In this document: in pieces, positions 57,411 through 64,000 of the stretch
Position numbering within the stretch: position 1 is the stretch's first letter
How the letters are laid out: each line of letters begins with the position of its first letter
Source: Diphasiastrum complanatum
Taxonomy: Eukaryota > Streptophyta > Lycopodiopsida > Lycopodiales > Lycopodiaceae
Direction: 5' to 3'
NCBI GenBank assembly: GCA_029204225.1
Contig: CM055115.1
Span: forward strand, 8,002,575 to 8,066,574
Length of the DNA stretch: 64,000 nucleotides
The notes under the pieces: generated by a model
Seen by the model: only the letters and a program-made list of their open reading frames with translations
Told to the model about the DNA's origin: nothing
Database searches by the model: none
Program-made: the position numbers and the translations under genes

Positions 57411-59098
57411 TAGATCTACTGTTCGACCCACCCGCTATCGTATACCTCCTCATCAATCCCAGGCCAGTGCCCACATCTCTCGTCTTCTGGACCACTTTCC
57501 TTCCTCTGATGTCACTACCCAAGCCTCCTTTTTAACGCACGCCCTGACTACTGCCGCTCATGCCATTGCGCCCCCTCGCCACTTCTCTTCTCATCGTCGT
57601 ACCCATAATAAATGGTATGACAACGACTGTTTTTTCTTCAAGAAATATGTCAAGCTCCTCAAATTCTCCAATCCTACACTCTCTTCTTCCGCTGAAAAGC
57701 AGCTTCGTTCCCTTCTCCGCAAAAAGAAAGTGGCCTACTTTTCTTCCCGTTCCTCCTACCTCATTCGCTCCCTCCACTCTACTTCCTCGGCTACTTTTTG
57801 GAAGATCTTTCTTCATAAGCCCCTATCCATTGCATCCCTCTTCAATCCTGGGTTGACTATGCAACCAACCTTTATTCCATCTCTCTTTCTTCTCGTCCTA
57901 CCCACTGTGACCTCTTTTCTCCTAACATGGTTGAAGCCACCATCTGCAAACTCAAGAACAATCGTACATCTGACATTGACCTCCTTTCAACCGAGCTCCT
58001 CAAACCAATTGCCAAACTCGCCTCCTCTTTCCTGGCCCGTTGTTTCAACCACTCTGTCGTTGATGGTTTCCCCATACCTTGGGCCACCAATCTCCTTCAC
58101 CCATTCTTAAAGCAGGCGATGCCATGAATGTCCACAACTATCGCATTATTATGATTGGTCATACCATGGCCAAGTTGTCCGCCACTATTCTCCAGAACTT
58201 CGTTATGCGACTGGCCAGGCTGGCTTCCGCCGGGGTTATAGCACTCTTGATCATGTCCTCACACGTACTATCATTGAGAAGGCAAAGCATATGGGCAAGA
58301 AGGTATTTGCTTGTTTCGTTGATCTCTCTAAGGCCTTTGATACCGTTTCCCGTCATCTTTTGATCAGCAAACTACGTCAGCTTGGCTTTTCCGACTCTAT
58401 TCTCGCGGCAGTGGTTGCTCTGTATGAGAGAGTTCTAGCACGTATTTAGCTGGGTACTGATATGGCGTCCCATCCGTAGCACTATTGGCGTCAAGCAAGG
58501 CTGTCCACTGTCCCCTCCGTTGTTTGCACTTTATATTGATGATCTTGAGTGCCTCATTCGTGAAGAAGGTGGAGATGGTTGCCTGTTGGCTCATTTGCTC
58601 ATCCCTATTTTGCTTTATGCTGATGACATTGTTCTGCTTTCTCCCTCACCAGAAGGGTTGCAGTGTCACTTACAGGTCTTACATTGGTTTTGTGTTGCTT
58701 GGGGTCTCTCTGTTAACTTAAAAAAGACGAAGATCATGATTTTCAACACCAATCGACAAAGCCTCACAATTATCAATTCTTCTGTGATGGCTAGGAAGTT
58801 GACATTGTTGCCTCTTATACTTGGGAGTCTTGTTTATTGCGCCCCTTCTTGGTTTCCACCAGGCTGCATTTGCACACATTTCCTCCGGTCTTTCAGCATT
58901 GGTCCAGTTCGAGTGTGGTTGTACAATGAATCATATTTTTGATCCCGCTACTAGATGCCAGTTGTTTCGCACATGGGTGGTTCCAGCAGTGATGTATGCC
59001 TCCGAGATCTGGTTGCCGGGACTTTCTCTCCGGGATTGGGTAGTCATTTCCCGCATTCAGGCCACTATGTTGGGTCGCATGATACGTGCCAAGACTAC
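57411..59098 (+). mobile_element. LINE G, 5'-truncated and cut by a Gypsy element
   Basis: It begins in the linker between endonuclease and RT and runs through the RT. It is cut at 59098 where the Gypsy LTR begins. The rest of the LINE would lie beyond the window. Its sequence is nearer LINE A than LINE D (IREEGGDGCLLAHLLIPILL, VNLKKTKIMIFNTNRQ), so at least two subfamilies are present. Confidence 0.85.
57411..59098 (+). pseudogene. LINE G ORF2 reverse transcriptase, broken
   Basis: Pieces in order: NKWYDNDCFFFKKYVKLLKF, RSLLRKKKVAYFSS, TSDIDLLSTELLKPIAKLAS, and NYRIIMIGHTMAKLSATIL. Then come VDLSKAFDTVSRHLL, GVKQGCPLSPPLFALYIDDL, YADDIVLLSPSPEGLQ near 58615, and SYTYLGVLF in another frame. 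WVVPAVMYASEIWLPGLSLRD follows. There are frameshifts near 57860, 58110, 58200, 58480 and 58790 and a stop near 58447, so it is non-functional. The catalytic YADD is preserved. Confidence 0.85.
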
Positions 59099-59456
59099 TG
59101 TTACGAGCTCGTAACCAGTGCCGAACCCTAGAGAACACAGATAGGTCAGATACCACAGTCAGGGTCGTGTCCAGCGTACATGACCAACAGGGCAAGACAG
59201 TGTGAGTAGTGTGCCCCAGCACGGTCCATAGCCATGGCGGGCCTAACACAGCCTAGGGACCCTGTCAGCAGGATAGGGCCCCCAGTTGGGTCCCGACGTG
59301 CAGTCGGCCACGTCAGTGCCACGTGGCCGACACTTGGCAGTAGCATGCTACCAGTCCTCACACTGGGCTAGGAGGGGCTTACTCTATATTAGGGAGTAGG
59401 CAAGGTTGGGTGGATCAGTTAGTGTTTGCCCTACTGTGGTGTTAGGATCTATTACA
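59099..59456 (+). repeat. 5' LTR of the Gypsy element
   Basis: 358 bp, starting TGTTACGAGCTCGTAAC (a perfect palindrome after TG) and ending GATCTATTACA. It is GC-richer than its surroundings, with a TATA-like CTCTATATTAGG near 59382. Confidence 0.88.
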
Positions 59457-59457
59457 C

Positions 59458-59471
59458 TGGTATCAGAGCCA
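59458..59471 (+). other. Primer-binding site of the Gypsy element
   Basis: TGGTATCAGAGCCA, one base after the LTR, matches the initiator tRNA-Met complement over 14 bases. Confidence 0.92.
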
Positions 59472-60168
59472 TCTCCATCCTAGGGAGTTCAGGACAGCAG
59501 TAGAGAAAGCTATCAGAAGATAGGAAAGATTTCTCAGATTCTCAGGAAAGAATGGAGGAGGAAAATTGCTGTAGGAACAGCTTTCAAATCCTTGAAATTT
59601 GCTGGGAATTTACAGTTGTTTGAGGCACAATCCCTTTGTAGAAGCTCAGCGCTGAAAAATCAGGGATTTACCCTTGATTTTTATGTATCAGTTGTGGATT
59701 TTTGAGCACATTTTATATAGAAAACGTGGAGCAGGTCCAGCGCTGCCAAATTGGGTGGAAACTTCGAATTTGGAGTGAAATTTTCTGGAATTTGGAGCGG
59801 ATCTGAGACAGAATCGTGGGTGCAGGTCCAGCGCTGAAGGTCTTTGGCAGGAACCACAAGTTTGCAACTGTTTTGGGTCCTAAAACGGGAATTTTGGAGC
59901 AAAAAGTATACACCTCAGACAGCGAGGGAAGGGGCCAAGACGATCAGAAGTTTGTTTCTTTTTCTTGGTACCTTGATCTCTGATTTTTCCGGACAGCAGA
60001 TCTGAAAGCAGTGGAGGAAGAGCTGAAAGGGCTTTTCTTGATTCTTTCTTTGGAAGTACAGTCCTCAGAAACAGCTAAGTCATCTTTCCTTTCCCTTGTA
60101 CAGTTGTAAATTAGTCTTTTAGACTTTTTTCCTTCAGAAGTTAAGGTAGCTCTCTTTCAGTTTCGAAG
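59472..60168 (+). other. Untranslated leader of the Gypsy element
   Basis: No gene. The phrase GCAGGTCCAGCGCTG recurs at about 59730 and 59820 and in part near 59645. The word 'TTTGGAG' occurs in several places (for example 59759-59800), so part of the leader is an imperfect repeat of about 90 bp. The repeat could serve packaging or be neutral. Confidence 0.5.
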
Positions 60169-63100
60169 ATGACCACTCCTCAGGGACCTGATCAACCCCA
60201 GGAGAGAGGCTTCGACGAACTTGAAACAGAAGCCTTGGCTTACAGAAAAGGGAAGGAACCCATGGAAGTAGAAGAACAGGAACAGTTCGCCGAAGAACTC
60301 GACGAACTGGTTACCAAGGAGCAGTTCCTCCAATTGGTAACAGAAGTGGATGAACTGAAGCTGGCATTAGCCAATTTCAAGTCCAGTGTGGACGACTCGT
60401 TCGCTGAACTCAAAAACTTGATTTTGAGCTCCGCGAAAGGAAGCCTTCCCTCCACTTCTCAGTTATCCCCTTCTCCACTTCCATCAGTTTCGGGTGAGAC
60501 TTTACGGTCTCACCCCAGTGTTTTTAAAGATTTAAAGCCTCCTACTTTTAATGGGGAAGAGAAGGATAGAAATGCAGATATTCTACAAACCTTCCTCAGC
60601 AAATGGAAGAACATTCATGCTCTTAAACAGCCCCCTGACCATTTGCAAGCAATTGAGGCCAGTCTTTCTTTAGGGCCTATGGCCTATACGTGGTGGTTAA
60701 ATCTCCAGGAGACTGGGCAGACTCCCCGGTCATGGAAAGCTTTTGAAGAAGCTTTCCTAAGAGAATTTCTACCAGAGAATGAACTTGATAGAGCCTGGGA
60801 AGCCTGGGAAAGAACAGTAATGGACAAGTCCCTCATCCAATATATCTCGCAGTATCGAGAGGCAATTTTAAAGATTAAAAATATGGATGACTATCAAAAA
60901 ATCAGGGGATTTGTCCGTGGCCTCAAAGATGAATATAAAGTAGAGGTCCAGAGAAACTCGCCTACTACCCTTGAGCAAGCTCTCAGATATGCTCAAATCT
61001 ATGATGATTCAGTGGGTAGGAAGAGAGCGAGACAGCAACCACTTTCTGGGCAGCTTCCTCAGAAAGACTTTCAATTTAAAAAGAAATTTTTAAAAAGAAA
61101 GAAAGAAGATAAATTTAAAGGTGAAGCTCCTCAGAAACGCCCTTCACACATACAGCCCTTAAAACCAGATGATTTTGAGAAAGCCAAACAAGAACGTTTG
61201 TGCTTTGTGTGTATGGGCAAGGGACACACAGTCAGACAGTGTCCCAAGGGGCCTTTCACTAAAAAAGATAAAAAACAAGTTCATCTTGTTCAGACTGTAT
61301 GTTTCCCCAGTGACTCGGCAGCTTCCGAGATCAAAGTGTATCATGAAGATCATGAACACTGTTGCCAGCTGACCTCTGCAATGCTAGCGAGACCCTTCAG
61401 CTTTGGACCGCATGACCTAGTACGTATGCATGGGAAAGTTGGTAACCAGTCAGTAAGAGTCATGGTTGATGATGGGGCAACCCATAATTTCATCAACCAC
61501 ACCCTGGTTAAAAAGCTTAAACTACCAGAAGTACCTAGTCAGCATAGGTACATAGTTTCATTAGCTAAGGGTGAAGATAAAAAAATATGGGAAACTATGG
61601 TAAGTAAGTTAAATCTTGGTATTCAGGGGTACCAAGATCAAATAAACTTTCAGATAATGCACCTGGATCGAACAGACATTGTTCTCGGGAGAGATTGGCT
61701 CTACAGTTTAGGACCTTCCCTCCACAGAAACTATCAGGAGAACACCCTCAGCTTTCAGTATAAAGGCCGAGAGATCCAGTTGCATGGGGAGCATGATGTT
61801 CCCAACAGCCCTATGGTCTGCAGTTCAGAGCTCTGTCAGCTAATCGGAGACGAAGACCATCAGGTATTCTTATGTGACTTTCAGTTTATTCCTGAAGTTT
61901 CTATTTCCAGTTCTATTCAGCAGAAAATCAGTAAATTAGAAACTTTATTGTCTAAATTTAAAGATGTTTTTCCTGAAGATTTGCCACATGGTTTACCACC
62001 TAGCAGAGAGGTAGATCATGTAATAAACCTAGTACCAGGTACAGCACCTGTTTCTAAACCTCCGTATCGGGTCAGCCGAACAGAGGATGAAGAAATAACT
62101 AGGCAGTTAACAGACTATCTTGGGAAAGGCCAAATTCAGACCAGTAGTTCACCATGGGCCTCACCAGTCCTATTGGTGAAAAAGAAAGAGGGGTCTATGC
62201 GTCTTTGCGTAGATTACAGAGCCCTCAATAAAGTCACAATTAAGAATAAATACCCTATGCCTCGGGCAGACGAGTTGTTTGATCAACTCGACGGGGCTAA
62301 GTTTTTCAGTAAAATAGACCTTAGATCGGGATATCATCAAGTCCGTATAAAATCGGAAGATGTCTCGAAAACAGCTTTTAGGACTCGTCACGGTCATTAT
62401 GAGTTTAAGGTGATGCCATTTGGGCTCACAAATGCTCCAGCTACCTTTATGACCTTGATGAACAGTGTCCTCAGACCATACTTGGGTAAGTTTGTGGTCG
62501 TATTTTTAGATGACATCCTCGTCTACAGCAAAACGAGGAAGGAGCATCTAAAACACCTCAGAAAGGTGTTTCGACTGCTCAGAAAGCATAAGCTTTATGC
62601 TAAACAATCCAAGTGTGAATTCTTCGTTGAAGAAGTAGCATATTTGGGTCACATTATCTCTTCAGATGGGATTAAGATGGACCCAAATAAGGTTAAAGCC
62701 ATACTCAGTTGGCTGAGACCTCAGAATATTTTGGAACTTCAAATCTTTCTTGGTCTGGCGGGATATTACAGACGATTTGTCAAGGAATATGCTCAGATAG
62801 CAGTCCCTATGACAAATCTTCTTAAGGGGAAGGGAAAGGAGTTCATTTGGGAGTCTGCACAACAGGAGAGCTTTGATGCTCTCAAAACAGCCTTAGCTAC
62901 AGCACCAGTCTTAAAAGTCGTCGACCCCAATCAGCCATTTGTGGTCGAAACAGATGCTAGCGACTTTGCAGTAGGCGCTGTGCTAACTCAGGGTGGACGA
63001 CCGGTTGCGTTCGAGAGTAAAAAACTCGAGCCAGCTCAGACTAGGTACAGTGCCTATGAAAAGGAACTCTTTTCTATAGTCCATGCCCTTAAGACTTGGA

Positions 63101-64000
63101 GGCATTATTTGTATGGTGCCAACTTTGAGGTCCTGACAGACCATGAGAGTCTCAGATACCTTTGCAATCAACCTGAGCTTAGAGGTCGGAAAGCTCGTTG
63201 GGCAGAGTTGATGCAAGAGTTTGACATGTCTATCAGATATAGGCGTGGAAAATTCAATACAGTAGCAGATGCCCTTAGCAGAATGCCTATGATAAACGAG
63301 CTGAGTTTTACTCAGATTCGTAATGAGTTACTCGAGTCCTTGAGAGGGAAATGCCAGCATGATGCATTCTTCTCTATTATCTGGAACTCAGTCCAGAACA
63401 GACAGTTACAGACTCCAGAACCAGTTCCCGGGGCTGGTGCCAGTTCATCCAAGAATACGGCAGTTTCCGTTGAGGATGATGATGAGTCCGAGTATACGTC
63501 GTCAGATGACGTTGAGGATTCTGAGCCTGTATTACCCAAGCAAACCCCAGTGGTTGAGGGTCAGTTGACTCAAGGATTCAAATGGAAACAGTATTCCATT
63601 CAGGATGAGTACTTGCTCTATAGAGATAGAGTATGTGTCCCCAATTCAGAGGATTATAGGCAGCAGGTCCTATATGAATGTCATGACAATCCTAGCGCGG
63701 GACACCCAGGCATACAGAAGACCTATGAGCTTCTTCGTAGGCAATTTTTCTGGCCCAGTATGAAAAAGGACGTCCACCAGTATGTAACCAGTTGCCAGAA
63801 ATGTCAAGTAAATAAAGCAGAGCGTTTAAAGGCAGGAGGGTTGTTGCATCCCTTAGAAATACCAGCTGGTAAATGGGAGAGTATCTCCATGGATTTTATA
63901 GTAGGCCTGCCTAAAACCCAAAAGGGTAATGACGCTATATGGGTCACAGTTGACCGTCTGACCAAAATGGCTCATTTTATTCCGACCAAAACAACCGTTA
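60169..64000 (+). CDS. Gypsy gag-pol polyprotein, open to the window edge
   Basis: ATG 60169 ([14 protein letters not shown]) is the first in-frame ATG after the leader. Gag has an acidic coiled-coil-like stretch (residues 20-85) and the retrotransposon-gag region with [19 protein letters not shown] and AYTWWLNLQ. The zinc knuckle is [14 protein letters not shown] (345-358). The protease reads [12 protein letters not shown] with D434-D435-G436, where D-T/S-G is usual, and ILGRDW-type VLGRDWL downstream. RT has [30 protein letters not shown] and FLDD (779-782). RNase H has D929, E966, D991 and D1034. The integrase zinc site is H1172, H1179, C1209, C1212, and the first catalytic Asp is D1242 in SMDFIVGLP. 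Integrase catalytic residues two and three, and any chromodomain, lie outside. Confidence 0.94.
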   Translation, partial: MTTPQGPDQPQERGFDELETEALAYRKGKEPMEVEEQEQFAEELDELVTKEQFLQLVTEVDELKLALANFKSSVDDSFAELKNLILSSAKGSLPSTSQLSPSPLPSVSGETLRSHPSVFKDLKPPTFNGEEKDRNADILQTFLSKWKNIHALKQPPDHLQAIEASLSLGPMAYTWWLNLQETGQTPRSWKAFEEAFLREFLPENELDRAWEAWERTVMDKSLIQYISQYREAILKIKNMDDYQKIRGFVRGLKDEYKVEVQRNSPTTLEQALRYAQIYDDSVGRKRARQQPLSGQLPQKDFQFKKKFLKRKKEDKFKGEAPQKRPSHIQPLKPDDFEKAKQERLCFVCMGKGHTVRQCPKGPFTKKDKKQVHLVQTVCFPSDSAASEIKVYHEDHEHCCQLTSAMLARPFSFGPHDLVRMHGKVGNQSVRVMVDDGATHNFINHTLVKKLKLPEVPSQHRYIVSLAKGEDKKIWETMVSKLNLGIQGYQDQINFQIMHLDRTDIVLGRDWLYSLGPSLHRNYQENTLSFQYKGREIQLHGEHDVPNSPMVCSSELCQLIGDEDHQVFLCDFQFIPEVSISSSIQQKISKLETLLSKFKDVFPEDLPHGLPPSREVDHVINLVPGTAPVSKPPYRVSRTEDEEITRQLTDYLGKGQIQTSSSPWASPVLLVKKKEGSMRLCVDYRALNKVTIKNKYPMPRADELFDQLDGAKFFSKIDLRSGYHQVRIKSEDVSKTAFRTRHGHYEFKVMPFGLTNAPATFMTLMNSVLRPYLGKFVVVFLDDILVYSKTRKEHLKHLRKVFRLLRKHKLYAKQSKCEFFVEEVAYLGHIISSDGIKMDPNKVKAILSWLRPQNILELQIFLGLAGYYRRFVKEYAQIAVPMTNLLKGKGKEFIWESAQQESFDALKTALATAPVLKVVDPNQPFVVETDASDFAVGAVLTQGGRPVAFESKKLEPAQTRYSAYEKELFSIVHALKTWRHYLYGANFEVLTDHESLRYLCNQPELRGRKARWAELMQEFDMSIRYRRGKFNTVADALSRMPMINELSFTQIRNELLESLRGKCQHDAFFSIIWNSVQNRQLQTPEPVPGAGASSSKNTAVSVEDDDESEYTSSDDVEDSEPVLPKQTPVVEGQLTQGFKWKQYSIQDEYLLYRDRVCVPNSEDYRQQVLYECHDNPSAGHPGIQKTYELLRRQFFWPSMKKDVHQYVTSCQKCQVNKAERLKAGGLLHPLEIPAGKWESISMDFIVGLPKTQKGNDAIWVTVDRLTKMAHFIPTKTTV

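Larger units (their letters stand above)
59099..64000 (+). mobile_element. Ty3/Gypsy LTR retrotransposon, cut by the window edge
   Basis: 5' LTR 59099-59456, one base, then the initiator tRNA-Met primer site, a 0.7 kb leader, and a gag-pol frame open to the last base. The five bases before the LTR are ACTAC (candidate target duplication; the other side is outside). The element inserted into LINE G. No stops or frameshifts in 1277 codons make it the best candidate for a recently active element here. Confidence 0.92.

Overview
The window looks like nuclear DNA of a land plant with a large, transposon-filled genome. The evidence is spliceosomal introns in a plant-type mitochondrial phosphatidylserine decarboxylase gene, TTTAGGG-type interstitial telomere sequence, LTR retrotransposons primed by initiator tRNA-Met, and many long (GA)n/(CT)n tracts. 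I could not place the species. A seed-free vascular plant or a gymnosperm would fit the intron and repeat content, but this is a guess. Only one ordinary host gene was recognised, PSD1. Its visible exons lie at 31314-36960, with one 4.2 kb intron full of repeats.

Layout. From 1 to 16 kb: old, decayed LTR-element debris (LTR-like blocks, decayed primer-binding sites, a broken Ty3/Gypsy integrase at 5.5-6.2 kb, a broken coiled-coil ORF cluster at 7.8-9.8 kb) and microsatellites. From 16.5 to 19.5 kb: a very decayed minus-strand LINE. From 19.6 to 31.3 kb: two head-to-tail minus-strand LINEs (A and C). LINE C is split by a 2.75 kb gag-only Copia-like element. From 31.3 to 37 kb: PSD1 exons and introns. 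From 37.9 to 43.7 kb: telomere-like DNA, then plus-strand LINE D, the most complete copy. From 43.8 to 47.6 kb: a broken hAT transposase gene. From 47.6 to 56.1 kb: LINE E, inserted at the start of the hAT gene and itself split by a 6.85 kb chromovirus. From 56.4 to 59.1 kb: 5'-truncated LINEs F and G, stacked head-to-tail. From 59.1 kb to the end: a Ty3/Gypsy element whose gag-pol frame stays open to the window edge.

The main point of interest is the LINE family. Its members encode a coiled-coil ORF1 and an APE-endonuclease/reverse-transcriptase ORF2. In both copies where the junction survives (A and D), ORF1 and ORF2 share one frame and are separated only by UAG. GC-rich sequence that can fold follows, which suggests stop-codon readthrough. 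The copies share a 3' hairpin (ATGCC-TTTT-GGCAT, with one compensated pair in LINE A) and end in (TTTC)n(TC)n rather than poly(A). They occur stacked head-to-tail, joined by CT tracts, as if each tail served as the landing site for the next copy. Most copies are broken by deletions, frameshifts or C-to-T stops, so function is inferred from architecture shared between copies.
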